A stretch of DNA of 64,000 nucleotides from Allotamlana fucoidanivorans (GCF_045788535.1 NZ_CP074074.1:3038001-3102000); one strand, 5' to 3'. Shown: positions 8,182 to 17,181, numbered from the stretch's first letter. Notes: generated from the sequence alone by a model not told the origin. Translations and numbers: made by a program.

Positions 8182-9909
8182 TTAAACATCTAGATCAAAG
8201 GTTTTTCTTAAAAGATCAATCGTTGGATTTTTCTCTTTTAGTTTTTCAAACTTTTCTATAGTTGTAAAGGCGTATTGTTTTTGTTTTATTTCATTAACTG
8301 TTACATCTATACTAATTTCAAAGTTATTCAGGGCTTTTCTAATATAGCCTAGAAGCTCATATTGATGCCGCTCAAGCTCAACTTTATTAGTCTCCGTTGG
8401 AAACTCTAAATGCGCTACTGAGCCTTTTAATTTTGGTGTATCAATAGAAAGAATTGAGGCTATGATATGTTTACCTTCATTTTGTAACTTATCAATATAA
8501 GCATTCCAAACAGTAATAAATTCTTTCTCTGTAAATGGATCTTTGGGTAATTGTTCTTCATCAACCACCACATCCATTTGTTTTATTTCGTGCGCTTTTT
8601 TAGTTCTTATACTGCTTAAGGACAGACCAGAGGTGCGTTTATTTTCTTTTTTTAAAATAACCTTTGGGGGAGTTTTTACTTGAAACTTTTCAAGCACTTT
8701 TGGTTCTGGATTAACAGCTTCATTTTTTACTTGAGTATCATCCGTTTGATTAGGCGAGGCCGTGTTAGGTCGTGTAACAGAAACAGGCGTAATTCCTTTT
8801 TTTCTGAAGTAAGAAGCGGGAATTATGTAATGTTTGCTATTTTTTTTTTCTCCATCAAAAGTGATAGAGGCAAGTTGCATTAAGCATAGCTCAACGAGTA
8901 ACCGTTGATTTTTACTGGTCTTGTATTTTAAATCACATGCATTTGCTAAATCAATTGCTGATAGTAAAAAGGACTGTGATGCTTTTCTTGATTGCTCAAG
9001 GTATTTTAATTGTGTTTGTTCACCAACTTCCAATAGAGGTATGGTTTCTTCGGTTTTTGAAACCAACAAATCTCTAAAATGCGATGCCAAACCAGCTATG
9101 TAATGATGCCCGTCAAAACCTTTGGCAAGAGTTTCATTAAACTGAAGGAGTAACTCCGGAATGTTATTCTCAAGAATTAAGTCAGTACTTTTAAAATAGG
9201 TTTCATAATCAAGCACATTTAAGTTTTCGGTTACAGCTTGCCTAGTTAGGTTTTTGCCCGAAAAACTCACCACTCTATCAAAAATAGATAAGGCATCACG
9301 CATAGCTCCATCTGCTTTTTGAGCAATAATATGCAAAGCATCATCTTCCGCTTGAACACTCTGTTCTTTAGCAATATATTTTAAATAATCTTTGGCATCT
9401 TTTACTGTAATCCTTTTAAAATCAAATATTTGACAGCGCGATAAGATGGTTGGAATAATTTTATATTTTTCAGTAGTCGCTAAAATAAAAATACAGTGCT
9501 TGGGCGGTTCTTCTAAGGTTTTTAAAAAGGCATTAAAAGCCGCTTGCGATAGCATGTGCACCTCATCAATGATATAAACTTTATATTTCCCAACTTGAGG
9601 CGGAATTCTAACCTGATCGGTTAGGCTTCGTATATCATCAACAGAATTGTTTGAAGCAGCGTCAAGTTCAAAAATATTAAAAGCAAAATCTTCAGATTCA
9701 GATTCAGATCCATCACTATTAATCATTTTTGCTAAAATTCTGGCACAGGTGGTTTTCCCAACCCCTCGGGGCCCTGTAAACAACAAGGCTTGTGCTAAAT
9801 GATTATTCTCAATGGCATTTAAAAGGGTGTTTGTAATAGCTTGCTGGCCCACAACATCTTTAAATGTTTGAGGGCGATATTTTCTAGCTGATACAATAAA
9901 ATGCTCCAT
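8182..9909 (-). CDS. dnaX: DNA polymerase III gamma/tau subunit
   Basis: 575 aa clamp-loader ATPase. Start taken at 9909 (MEHFIVSARKYRPQTF, the usual N-terminus in this phylum) rather than at 9930, because a -7 promoter box at 9928-9935 puts the transcription start between the two ATGs. Walker A is GPRGVGKTT, the DExH-type Walker B is IIDEVHMLS, and the arginine-finger motif is ILSRCQIF. The four-cysteine zinc module found after Walker A in E. coli is missing: the segment SDGSESESEDFA contains no Cys. A proline/lysine-rich linker at about 395-440 precedes a tau-like C-terminal domain. A long protein is made; no frameshift signal was noted. Confidence 0.95.
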   Translation of the reverse strand: MEHFIVSARKYRPQTFKDVVGQQAITNTLLNAIENNHLAQALLFTGPRGVGKTTCARILAKMINSDGSESESEDFAFNIFELDAASNNSVDDIRSLTDQVRIPPQVGKYKVYIIDEVHMLSQAAFNAFLKTLEEPPKHCIFILATTEKYKIIPTILSRCQIFDFKRITVKDAKDYLKYIAKEQSVQAEDDALHIIAQKADGAMRDALSIFDRVVSFSGKNLTRQAVTENLNVLDYETYFKSTDLILENNIPELLLQFNETLAKGFDGHHYIAGLASHFRDLLVSKTEETIPLLEVGEQTQLKYLEQSRKASQSFLLSAIDLANACDLKYKTSKNQRLLVELCLMQLASITFDGEKKNSKHYIIPASYFRKKGITPVSVTRPNTASPNQTDDTQVKNEAVNPEPKVLEKFQVKTPPKVILKKENKRTSGLSLSSIRTKKAHEIKQMDVVVDEEQLPKDPFTEKEFITVWNAYIDKLQNEGKHIIASILSIDTPKLKGSVAHLEFPTETNKVELERHQYELLGYIRKALNNFEISIDVTVNEIKQKQYAFTTIEKFEKLKEKNPTIDLLRKTFDLDV

Positions 9910-9927
9910 TGAAATTTCTTGAGATAA

Positions 9928-9935
9928 CAAAGTTA
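9928..9935 (-). promoter_or_regulatory. -7 promoter box for dnaX
   Basis: On the minus strand this reads TAACTTTG, an exact TAnnTTTG match, 18 bases before the preferred dnaX ATG. The predicted start of transcription near 9921 lies downstream of the longer candidate start codon at 9930, so it supports the shorter protein. Confidence 0.65.
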
Positions 9936-9999
9936 AAAATTCAATTGAAAAATAAGAATTGAGAGCTTATAATTTGATAGGAGTTATTAACAATTTATG

Positions 10000-10007
10000 T
10001 ACTTTTG
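10000..10007 (+). promoter_or_regulatory. -7 promoter box for rnpB
   Basis: TACTTTTG matches TAnnTTTG exactly and lies 4-11 bases before the 5' end of the RNase P RNA. A TTTG at 9973-9976 could be the -33 element, with a 23-base spacer, at the long end of the range reported for this phylum. It stands back to back with the dnaX promoter. Confidence 0.7.
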
Positions 10008-10010
10008 CTT

Positions 10011-10324
10011 ATAAGTAAATCGCCTTATCGCTGTTCAAAATTGAATGGAGGAAAGTCCGAACACCATAGTGCAATATAGTGGTTAATGGCCACCAGCCGA
10101 GAGGTTAGGAAAAGTGCAACAGAAAGAATGTACGGGTAATGCTGTAGTGAAATCAGGTAAACTCTATATGGTGCAATGTCATGTATACCAGCGTTTGAAA
10201 GCGGCACGTTTGATGCTGGAGGGTAGGCAGCTAAAGTGTATTAGTAATAGTACATTCAGATAAATGATAAGGGCTTTTTCTTTTTTAAGAAAAAGTACAG
10301 AATTCGGCTTATAGATTTGCTTAA
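10011..10324 (+). ncRNA. rnpB: RNase P RNA, catalytic subunit (class A)
   Basis: About 314 nt. The 5' part holds the universally conserved GAGGAAAGTCCG (10049-10060) followed by ACACCATAG. The middle has the AGGGTAGGCA-like element, and the 3' part has ACAGAATTCGGCTTATAG (10297-10314). The ends pair as helix P1: AAGTAAATC at 10013-10021 with GATTTGCTT at 10314-10322 (one G-U pair). The RNA cleaves the 5' leaders of pre-tRNAs together with RnpA, which is not in the window. Ends are estimated from P1 and the promoter, so they may be off by a few bases. Confidence 0.95.
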
Positions 10325-10329
10325 GTATA

Positions 10330-10366
10330 ATAAACCCTTCTTTAAGTTATTTAAAGAAGGGTTTAT
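10330..10366. terminator. Perfect 16-bp hairpin after rnpB
   Basis: Arms 10330-10345 and 10351-10366 are exact reverse complements around a 5-base loop (stem core AAACCCTTCTTTAA). There is no long T tract on the plus strand. Its position between rnpB (+) and a convergent minus-strand gene suggests a bidirectional terminator. Confidence 0.75.
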
Positions 10367-10387
10367 CGGTTATTAAAGTGACTAACT

Positions 10388-11140
10388 CTATTCTGTTTTT
10401 GGCGCATAGTCCATATCAGGACGCATTCTTCCTGTATATTCTTCTGTTCTGGTTACGTATTTCATAACTTTATTAAAGGTATCCCATCTATCAGGGCCAA
10501 GGGTTTCTCGGTTAGCCGTATCCTTTTTAGCAGAATCTATTTCATTTTCTGCTGATAAAGAAACTAAGTAATATGATTCTGTTTGACCTAAGCCATCACG
10601 ATACACACGATAATAACGTGTAGAGCCCTTATCTTTAAACATTTGTTTTACAGCTTTCATGCCTTCTCGGATGTCTTTTGCGTGTTCGGGTTTGTAATAC
10701 ATATAAATCCAGGTTCTATAATTTTCATTACTAGGTGCATTTTCTACACCTTCAGGCATATAAGATAGCTCAGAATCTTTTACAAGAATATAAGTCCCAT
10801 GCGAATCATAGTGTTTATCAAATTCTTTAAACATATCACTAAAATCATCTCCCATGGCTTCAGCCATTTCAGCAAAAGGACGTTCGTCCAATTCTGCAAA
10901 GTTCTCAATGGGCGATACATAGATGTATTTAAAATCGTTTGTTGAAGCTGCAAACCACGTTACGTCTACATTGTATTTTATACAGGCGTCTCTAAATTTT
11001 TTGGCTACTTTTTCATACTCCATAAAGCTAGAAGGCCTTACGTTGTCTTGATGAACTCTAAACATTTGTTGAGCGAAGGAAAAATTTACTACTAAACAGA
11101 ATAATAGCGTTAATACAATGGCATTTTTAATTGTTTTCAT
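10388..11140 (-). CDS. Secreted protein with two ferredoxin-like repeats
   Basis: 250 aa with signal peptide (MKTIKNAIVLTLLFCLVVNFSFAQ, about 24 residues). The mature part seems to be a tandem pair of about 100-residue alpha/beta units. Each has a helix with regularly spaced Lys/Glu (SFMEYEKVAKKFRDAC; EHAKDIREGMKAVKQMFKDKG) followed by a strand rich in Tyr (FKYIYVSPIENFAEL; RYYRVYRDGLGQTESYYLVS), reminiscent of dimeric alpha-beta-barrel (ABM-like) proteins. No catalytic residues are recognised and function is unknown. The gene faces the rnpB terminator. Confidence 0.7.
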   Translation of the reverse strand: MKTIKNAIVLTLLFCLVVNFSFAQQMFRVHQDNVRPSSFMEYEKVAKKFRDACIKYNVDVTWFAASTNDFKYIYVSPIENFAELDERPFAEMAEAMGDDFSDMFKEFDKHYDSHGTYILVKDSELSYMPEGVENAPSNENYRTWIYMYYKPEHAKDIREGMKAVKQMFKDKGSTRYYRVYRDGLGQTESYYLVSLSAENEIDSAKKDTANRETLGPDRWDTFNKVMKYVTRTEEYTGRMRPDMDYAPKTE

Positions 11141-11461
11141 AATTGATATTTTGGAAGGTTAGTGAATACTAAAGCGTAGAAACGAATTGCTCTATTTCTA
11201 AATGGTTTTATGTATTTGATAGCTACATAAGGATTAAGTATAACAGATGTGAAATATTGGATTAGGGAATAACGTGGCTTGCAAAAATGAAATTTTGAAT
11301 GAATCAAGAAAATACTTTTCATAGTTATATTGATGTTAATGACGCCTTAACCATACAACATAAGTGGTAATTTATTACCAATGGATAGTAAATTATGAGT
11401 CTGGGACTCTTAGAGAGTTTCTAATTTACAGAAAAAAAAGGAATAAAAAAAATGGATTCAA
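11141..11461. other. Gene-free interval
   Basis: 321 bases between rsmD and the secreted protein, both on the minus strand. One 61-codon minus frame exists (11137-11322) but shows no family signature and overlaps the next start, so it is not called. No exact -7 box for the secreted protein and no hairpin terminator were recognised. Confidence 0.4.
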
Positions 11462-12001
11462 TTAGGCGTGTTCAAAAAAACTAAAAACATTACCTCCATA
11501 AGCTTTTGAGTATGCGTAATTTTCAATCTCTGATAAATCTGTATGCTTAGAATGCTCAACAACCAAAGTGCCGTTTTTAGATAAAATATTATTATTAAAA
11601 ATCAACTCAGGTATTTTAGAAAACTGATCTTGAGTGAAGTTATAAGGCGGATCAGCAAAAATGAAGTCAGCCATTATATTTGTTTTATCTAAAAATTTAA
11701 AAACATCAGCTTTTAAGGTTTGTATAGGCATGCCAAAGCTATGGGCTGTTTGATTTATAAAATTAATACATCGGTGATCTTGATCTACGGCAGTGATGGT
11801 TTCTGTACCTCTTGAAGCGAATTCATAACTAATATTGCCCGTGCCTGCAAACAAATCAATTACAGATATGTCATCAAAATAATAAAGATTGTTGATTATG
11901 TTGAACAAAGATTCCTTGGCCATATCCGTTGTTGGCCGAACTGGAAGGTTTTTAGGTGCGTTTATTTTTCGTCTTTTATAAATGCCTGATATTATACGCA
12001 T
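11462..12001 (-). CDS. rsmD: 16S rRNA (guanine(966)-N2)-methyltransferase
   Basis: 179 aa, full length for the family. Family N-terminus MRIISGIYKRRKI, then the SAM-binding motif VIDLFAGTGNISYE (residues about 57-70) and the catalytic N6/N2-methyltransferase tetrad region FADPPYNF (about 116-123). It methylates N2 of G966 in the 30S subunit. The start overlaps the end of the DUF3822 gene by 10 bases, so the two are translationally coupled, a pairing that I recall as common in Flavobacteriia. Confidence 0.93.
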   Translation of the reverse strand: MRIISGIYKRRKINAPKNLPVRPTTDMAKESLFNIINNLYYFDDISVIDLFAGTGNISYEFASRGTETITAVDQDHRCINFINQTAHSFGMPIQTLKADVFKFLDKTNIMADFIFADPPYNFTQDQFSKIPELIFNNNILSKNGTLVVEHSKHTDLSEIENYAYSKAYGGNVFSFFEHA

Positions 12002-12828
12002 GATATACTTTTTATAAGCACAAAATTTGAATAATTTGAAGCTGTATGGCTATTTTCAAATTTGTAATTATCCATTATATTGCCAAAGGCAATAGTTCTT
12101 ATATATTTATAGGCTATTTGATACAATGCATCCTCCTTATTAACATCACCTAAAAAGAGAAGCTCAAATGTTTCAGGGTTTAAACCTAATTGTTCTGCTG
12201 TAAACAGGATATAATAGATAAAGTCTTGGTCGGTTTGGTAGTTGAAACTGTTGTAAAGTTTTAGTTTTCCTTTTTCAATAACAATAATTTGAAAATTGTC
12301 TTTACTAACATGTACATAAAACTTTAAAGATGTTGCATGTTTTTCGAAATGAAGCAGTTCTTCTATTAAAACCGTTGATATGTGTTTAAAGGTGAAATCA
12401 CCAAATTGGTCATATATAAAGTTGTTAACGTTAACATAAGGCACATAAACGTTAATGATATCTTGTTCGTTAAGCGCATCAAAAGTAACAAAATCAGTTT
12501 TTAAGATTTTAGAATTAAACTTTAAATAATCTGCTAAGTTCGCTTCATTAAATAAGGTTTTGGGTACTTGTACGGATAGGTCACTATCATGAATAACGGT
12601 AACCCTGTAAAAATTGTTAGCTAAATAAGTATCCGTATTAAAAAGATCTGTAAGTTCATTTAAAATATCTAACGGATTCAACTTTTTCCCAAAATGCTTT
12701 TCTTTTAAATGAAGTATGGTGTTAGATTGCGTATCTAGAATACAAAAAGAAAGTCCACTCAAACTGATTTGAATGGACAAGCTTAGTTTAGTTAGTTTGT
12801 TGTTAGTAATGTTACTCGTTTGAGCCAT
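11992..12828 (-). CDS. DUF3822 family protein
   Basis: 278 aa from the ATG at 12828; an upstream ATG at 12849 lies inside the preceding gene and is less likely. The N-terminus LSLSIQISLSGLSFCILD followed by LNPLDILNEL is typical of DUF3822 (the ActD/ASKHA-like fold is inferred). YVPYVNVNNFIYDQFG and HVSKDNFQIIVIEKGKLKLYNSFNYQTDQDFIYYILF are conserved central segments. Function is unknown. It overlaps both neighbours (membrane protein upstream, rsmD downstream), so the three form one operon, driven from the box at 13589-13596. Confidence 0.8.
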   Translation of the reverse strand: MAQTSNITNNKLTKLSLSIQISLSGLSFCILDTQSNTILHLKEKHFGKKLNPLDILNELTDLFNTDTYLANNFYRVTVIHDSDLSVQVPKTLFNEANLADYLKFNSKILKTDFVTFDALNEQDIINVYVPYVNVNNFIYDQFGDFTFKHISTVLIEELLHFEKHATSLKFYVHVSKDNFQIIVIEKGKLKLYNSFNYQTDQDFIYYILFTAEQLGLNPETFELLFLGDVNKEDALYQIAYKYIRTIAFGNIMDNYKFENSHTASNYSNFVLIKSISCV

Positions 12829-13549
12829 ATGTTTTAGGCCAGTTACCATTGGTTTTAACCTCGTCCATTGATCCTACTTTAAGGGCATTACCATTAACAC
12901 CATCAACAGATACTACTTGATTTTCCTGAATTAGTAAATCTTTATTTTGATCAAACAAAATAACATCTTTTTTTACTTTGGCTTCAAAAACAGGTATTTT
13001 TAATTTATTTTGCTCAATAAAGCCAGCTTTCAATTCAAATTTTGCATCAGGCTTTCCAACAGGCACATTCATCATAGTTTTATAACGATCAGACTTCTTA
13101 AATAGTGAGTCCTTTACAGACACAAAACCTAAGGTGTCAATGATAACAATATCCTTATAAGTATCTACTTGATATAGTTTAGTAAGTTCTTTGTCAATAA
13201 TACTTGAGTCTCTTCGTTGGGTAATCGTGTATTCTGCTGTATCAATAAACTTAATTAAATTTTCAAATTTATCAGCAAATTTACCTGTAACCTGTCTGTG
13301 TGCTAATTGCGCATTTCTAATATCTCTTAAGCTTTCAATAACTTTAGCGTAACGCTTGTTTTTTGTTTTATTAAATTGAATGGGTTCATAAATAGATTGA
13401 TACGTTTGGTAACCTAAATATCCAATTATAACCCAAAGTACTATGTTTAAAACAGGTTTTAATTTTGAAGGAATAAATTTGTCAATTAACTTAACTAAGC
13501 CAATTGTAACTAAAATCACTGCAACTGCAATAAGAATAAATGTCAACAT
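12812..13549 (-). CDS. Conserved membrane-anchored protein with pilin-like segment
   Basis: 245 aa. Two N-terminal membrane helices: residues about 3-20 (FILIAVAVILVTIGLV) and 33-48 (VLNIVLWVIIGYLGY). They are followed by an extracytoplasmic domain that starts SLRDIRNAQLAHRQVTGKFADKFENLIKFID, a pattern like the post-helix region of type II pseudopilins. The rest is beta-rich. Function is unknown. It is first in the operon with DUF3822 and rsmD. An exact TAnnTTTG box lies 40 bases before the ATG. Confidence 0.7.
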   Translation of the reverse strand: MLTFILIAVAVILVTIGLVKLIDKFIPSKLKPVLNIVLWVIIGYLGYQTYQSIYEPIQFNKTKNKRYAKVIESLRDIRNAQLAHRQVTGKFADKFENLIKFIDTAEYTITQRRDSSIIDKELTKLYQVDTYKDIVIIDTLGFVSVKDSLFKKSDRYKTMMNVPVGKPDAKFELKAGFIEQNKLKIPVFEAKVKKDVILFDQNKDLLIQENQVVSVDGVNGNALKVGSMDEVKTNGNWPKTYGSNE

Positions 13550-13588
13550 AGTATGTTATTTAATTTTAATTTTGTTAAAGGAATTTAG

Positions 13589-13596
13589 CAAATCTA
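13589..13596 (-). promoter_or_regulatory. -7 box for the DUF3822/rsmD operon
   Basis: Minus strand TAGATTTG, an exact TAnnTTTG match, 40 bases upstream of the membrane-protein ATG at 13549. Confidence 0.55.
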
Positions 13597-13641
13597 CAAT
13601 TTTTTTTTAATGGTAAAAACAAAGAGCGTAAAAATCATTTC

Positions 13642-13649
13642 TATCTTTG
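13642..13649 (+). promoter_or_regulatory. -7 box for the RecD-like helicase
   Basis: TATCTTTG, an exact TAnnTTTG match, 30 bases before the ATG at 13679. Confidence 0.6.
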
Positions 13650-13678
13650 AACAATAAATTATTAGCCTTCTTTGTTAA

Positions 13679-15103
13679 ATGCAAGCCTCAGAATTTTATT
13701 CCCTTATAAAACAGCAGTTTCCGTTTCAGCCAACGCTAAAACAAGATATTGTATTGCAACAATTATCTGAATTTATTTTTGGGAAATATCCAAAAGCCTT
13801 ATATGTTTTAAAAGGTTATGCGGGAACTGGAAAAACCACCATAATTGGCACTATAGTAACTAATTTATGGAAAGCAAAGAAGAGTGCGGTGTTATTGGCA
13901 CCAACAGGTAGGGCAGCCAAAGTGATATCTAATTATTCTAACAAAGAAGCTTTTACTATTCATAAAAAAATTTATTTTCCTAAAAAAAATAAAAGCGGAG
14001 GTGTCAAGTTTGTTTTGCAACCTAATAAACATAAAAATACGGTATTCATTGTTGATGAGGCTTCTATGATCCCTGACACTCCTGGAGAATCGAAGTTTTT
14101 TGAAAATGGCTCGTTACTTGATGATTTAATGCAGTATGTGTATTCTGGTCATCAATGTAAGTTGCTTTTAATAGGGGATACAGCACAGTTACCACCTGTA
14201 AAATTAGAACTTAGCCCAGCACTTGATGAAAATTTATTGAGTTTAAATTACAATAAAGAAGTCACTAGAATGGAACTTGATGAAGTAGTGCGTCAAGAAC
14301 AAAATTCTGGTATTTTAGCAAATGCAACTGTGCTTCGAGAAGCCTTAATGAATATGAATTTTGACACTTTTAAATTTGATTTAAACGGCTTTAAAGACAT
14401 TGTTAGGCTTATTGATGGCTATGAAATTATGGATGCTATTAATGAGGCATATAGTGAATTAGGCAAGGAAGAAACTGCCATCATTGTTAGGAGTAATAAA
14501 CGTGCTAATTTATACAATCAGCAGATTAGGAGTCGGATTTTATTTAACGAAAACGAATTGTCTGCTGGTGATTATTTAATGGTTGTTAAAAACAATTATT
14601 TCTGGATAAAACCAACAACAGAAGCTGGTTTTATTGCAAACGGCGATATCATTGAAGTACTTGAAATATTTAGTATTATTGAGTTATATGGTTTTAGGTT
14701 TGCTGAAGTAAAAATTAGAATGGTTGATTATCCAAGGATGAAGCCGTTTGAAACGGTTTTAATCTTAGATACCATTGATGCCGAAAGCCCTTCGTTATCT
14801 TATGAAGACTCTAATAGACTGTATCAAGAAGTGATGAAAGATTTTGAAAATGAATCAAGTCAATATAAAAAGTTTTTAAAGGTAAAAAGCAATAAATATT
14901 TTAATGCGCTTCAGGTGAAATTTTCATATGCTATGACCTGTCATAAATCTCAGGGCGGCCAATGGGATACTGTTTTTGTTGAACAGCCTTATTTGCCAAA
15001 TGGTATAGATAAAGACTATTTACGTTGGCTTTATACTGCTGTTACAAGAGCAAAAGAAAAATTGTATCTTATAGGTTTTAAGGAAACCTTTTTTGAGGAA
15101 TAG
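13679..15103 (+). CDS. RecD-like (Dda/RecD2-type) superfamily 1 DNA helicase
   Basis: 474 aa. Walker A is LKGYAGTGKTTIIGT (residues about 42-56); Walker B is VFIVDEASMIPD; motif III is LLIGDTAQLPP; the C-terminal UvrD_C_2 box is SYAMTCHKSQGGQWDTVFVE; motif VI is LYTAVTRAKEKLYLIG. This is the compact 5'-3' helicase form without the long RecD N-terminal domain. RecB and RecC are absent here, so it is a stand-alone helicase, probably in recombination or replication restart (inference). It ends 19 bases before the DUF4126 gene. Confidence 0.88.
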   Translation: MQASEFYSLIKQQFPFQPTLKQDIVLQQLSEFIFGKYPKALYVLKGYAGTGKTTIIGTIVTNLWKAKKSAVLLAPTGRAAKVISNYSNKEAFTIHKKIYFPKKNKSGGVKFVLQPNKHKNTVFIVDEASMIPDTPGESKFFENGSLLDDLMQYVYSGHQCKLLLIGDTAQLPPVKLELSPALDENLLSLNYNKEVTRMELDEVVRQEQNSGILANATVLREALMNMNFDTFKFDLNGFKDIVRLIDGYEIMDAINEAYSELGKEETAIIVRSNKRANLYNQQIRSRILFNENELSAGDYLMVVKNNYFWIKPTTEAGFIANGDIIEVLEIFSIIELYGFRFAEVKIRMVDYPRMKPFETVLILDTIDAESPSLSYEDSNRLYQEVMKDFENESSQYKKFLKVKSNKYFNALQVKFSYAMTCHKSQGGQWDTVFVEQPYLPNGIDKDYLRWLYTAVTRAKEKLYLIGFKETFFEE

Positions 15104-15122
15104 TTGTTAATGTTAAAAAAGT

Positions 15123-15689
15123 ATGACTGTAGAAACAATAATGAGCATTTGTCTAGGTATTGGTTTAGCTGCCTCTGTAGGTTTTAGAGTGTTTTTGCCC
15201 TTGTTTGCCTTAAGTCTGGTTGCTTATTTTGATGTTTGGCATCTCAATGAATCATGGGAATGGTTAGGCAGTACAGCCGCTTTAATAACGCTAGGTGTAG
15301 CTACTATTGTTGAAATTATAGCTTATTTTATACCTTATATTGATAATCTATTAGATACTATAGCTGTACCACTAGCCACTTTGGGAGGTACCCTTGTGAT
15401 GTTATCAACAGTTTCAGAGTTAAGTCCGTTGGTAACTTGGGCATTGGCTATCATTGCGGGAGGAGGAACGGCCGCGGCTATTTCAGGCGCATCAAGTTCG
15501 GCTCGATTTACATCTACTGTTTCAACAGCGGGTTTTGGTAACCCCTTGGTCTCCATTTTTGAAACAGGATGTTCTATCATTATGGCACTAATTTCAATTT
15601 TTTTGCCATTACTAGGAGGCGTTTTTGTGTTACTATTGCTAATATTTATTTATAAATTCTTTAGAAAGTTTAAATCTTCAACGCCCTAA
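15123..15689 (+). CDS. DUF4126 integral membrane protein
   Basis: 188 aa with about five membrane helices (IMSICLGIGLAASVGFRVFLPLFALSLVAY; TAALITLGVATIVEIIAYF; near 85-100; WALAIIAGGGTAAAISG; SIIMALISIFLPLLGGVFVLLLLIFIY). The motif GFRVFLPLF and the GGGTAAAISGASSSARFTST loop are typical of DUF4126. Function is unknown. The basic C-terminal tail KFFRKFKSS is likely cytoplasmic. It is probably cotranscribed with the helicase. Confidence 0.78.
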   Translation: MTVETIMSICLGIGLAASVGFRVFLPLFALSLVAYFDVWHLNESWEWLGSTAALITLGVATIVEIIAYFIPYIDNLLDTIAVPLATLGGTLVMLSTVSELSPLVTWALAIIAGGGTAAAISGASSSARFTSTVSTAGFGNPLVSIFETGCSIIMALISIFLPLLGGVFVLLLLIFIYKFFRKFKSSTP

Positions 15690-15706
15690 GACCATATAAA
15701 TTTTAT

Positions 15707-15714
15707 TACTTTTG
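15707..15714 (+). promoter_or_regulatory. -7 box for the kdsB cluster
   Basis: TACTTTTG, an exact TAnnTTTG match, 44 bases before the TTG start of kdsB. It suggests the five-gene cluster has its own promoter. Confidence 0.6.
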
Positions 15715-15757
15715 ATATTTAGTTTTTAAGTCTTTTTCAACATAAAATTTATAGCCC

Positions 15758-16486
15758 TTGAAAATAATTTCAATGATTCCAGCGCGCTATGCGGCCTCAC
15801 GTTTCCCTGGTAAACTCATGCAAGACCTTCATGGTAAAACGGTGATTTTAAGAACTTATGAAGCCACGGTGGCTACAAACCTTTTTGATGATGTTATTGT
15901 AGTTACTGATAGTGACATTATTTACAATGAAATTGTCAGTAATGGAGGTAAGGCCATGATGAGTATAAAGGAGCATGATTGTGGATCTGATAGGATTGCC
16001 GAGGCTGTTGAAAACTTAGATATTGACATTGTTATCAATGTTCAGGGTGATGAACCTTTTACGGATGAGAAGTCACTAAGTAAACTTATTCAGGTGTTTA
16101 AGGAAGACAAAAACAAGGAAGTTGATTTGGCGTCTTTAATGGTTCACATTACAGAAGAAGCGGAAATTAATAACCCGAATACGGTAAAGGTTATTGTAGA
16201 TCAATCTAAATTTGCTTTATACTTTTCTAGAAGTCCTATTCCATATCCTAGAGAAAAAAAATCAGGTGCAAAATATTATAAGCACAAAGGGGTTTATGCT
16301 TTTAGAAAGGAGGCCATACTTGATTTTTACAGATTACCCATGCTTCCACTTGAAGCTTCCGAAAAAATAGAATGTATCCGCTATTTAGAATACGGAAAAC
16401 GTATTAAAATGGTTGAAACAGATATTCAAGGTGTTGAAATTGATACGAAAGAAGACTTAGAGCGCGCAAAGAAATTATGGAGATAG
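15758..16486 (+). CDS. kdsB: 3-deoxy-manno-octulosonate (Kdo) cytidylyltransferase
   Basis: 242 aa, full length. It activates Kdo (or 8-amino-Kdo) as the CMP-sugar for the lipid A core. The start is a TTG at 15758: it restores the family N-terminus KIISMIPARYAASRFPGK, whereas the first ATG (15773) would cut the first beta strand. Further motifs are VVTDSDIIYNE, EHDCGSDRIAEA, INVQGDEPF (metal and nucleotide binding) and SRSPIPYPRE. Its end overlaps the HAD gene by 10 bases. It is followed by a KdnB-like oxidase two genes later, so the sugar activated may be Kdo8N. Confidence 0.95.
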   Translation: MKIISMIPARYAASRFPGKLMQDLHGKTVILRTYEATVATNLFDDVIVVTDSDIIYNEIVSNGGKAMMSIKEHDCGSDRIAEAVENLDIDIVINVQGDEPFTDEKSLSKLIQVFKEDKNKEVDLASLMVHITEEAEINNPNTVKVIVDQSKFALYFSRSPIPYPREKKSGAKYYKHKGVYAFRKEAILDFYRLPMLPLEASEKIECIRYLEYGKRIKMVETDIQGVEIDTKEDLERAKKLWR

Positions 16487-17178
16487 ACTATAAAAATATC
16501 AAGGTTATAGGTTTTGATGCTGATGACACCTTATGGGTTAATGAAACTTATTTTAGAGATGCTGAAGCTGAATTTTGTAGGTTGCTTTCTAAATACGAAA
16601 CACCAAACAAGATTGATCAAGAGCTTTTTAAAAAGGAGATTAGTAACCTGCCTATGTATGGATATGGCGTTAAAGCATTTGTTTTGTCTATGGTAGAGTC
16701 GGCACTTGAGCTATCAAATTATGATATTCCAAATAAAACACTTGAAGCTATCCTTAATATAGGTAAGGATATGCTTAAAAAACCTGTAGAATTACTTGAT
16801 GGGGTAGATGTTGTTTTAAAAACCTTATCAAAAAAGTATAGACTTATTTTAGCTACTAAAGGCGATTTACTTGATCAGGAACGCAAACTGGAGAAGTCTG
16901 GTTTAACCGATTATTTTCATCATATTGAAGTACTAAGCGATAAAAAAGAAGATAATTATGCTAAACTTTTAAAACACTTAGATATTCATCCGTCCGAATT
17001 TTTAATGATTGGTAATTCTCTTAAATCTGATGTTTTGCCATTAATAAATATTGGGGCACAAGCCATTCATGTACCATTTCATACCACGTGGGCGCATGAA
17101 GAGGTTACTGATGAAGATACCAACGGAAAAACATATAAAACCATTAATACCTTAAAATCGCTATTAAAATACTTTTAG
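16477..17178 (+). CDS. HAD-superfamily hydrolase (YjjG/FMN-phosphatase type)
   Basis: 233 aa. HAD motif I is IGFDADDTLW (nucleophile and acid/base Asp at residues about 15 and 17), motif II is LILATKGD (Thr), and motif IV is FLMIGNSLKSDVLP. An alpha-helical C1 cap lies between motifs I and II. It is not the KdsC subclass by sequence, so assignment as Kdo-8-phosphate phosphatase is not supported; it is more like a nucleotide or FMN phosphatase. It overlaps kdsB by 10 bases, and the next gene begins three bases after its stop. Confidence 0.85.
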   Translation: MEIDYKNIKVIGFDADDTLWVNETYFRDAEAEFCRLLSKYETPNKIDQELFKKEISNLPMYGYGVKAFVLSMVESALELSNYDIPNKTLEAILNIGKDMLKKPVELLDGVDVVLKTLSKKYRLILATKGDLLDQERKLEKSGLTDYFHHIEVLSDKKEDNYAKLLKHLDIHPSEFLMIGNSLKSDVLPLINIGAQAIHVPFHTTWAHEEVTDEDTNGKTYKTINTLKSLLKYF

Positions 17179-17181
17179 GCC

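Noticed and set aside
10025..10207. Minus-strand 60-codon frame
   Set aside because: Lies within the RNase P RNA gene, which explains the sequence fully.
11137..11322. 61-codon minus frame upstream of the secreted protein
   Set aside because: No signature, overlaps the next start by four bases, poor coding appearance.
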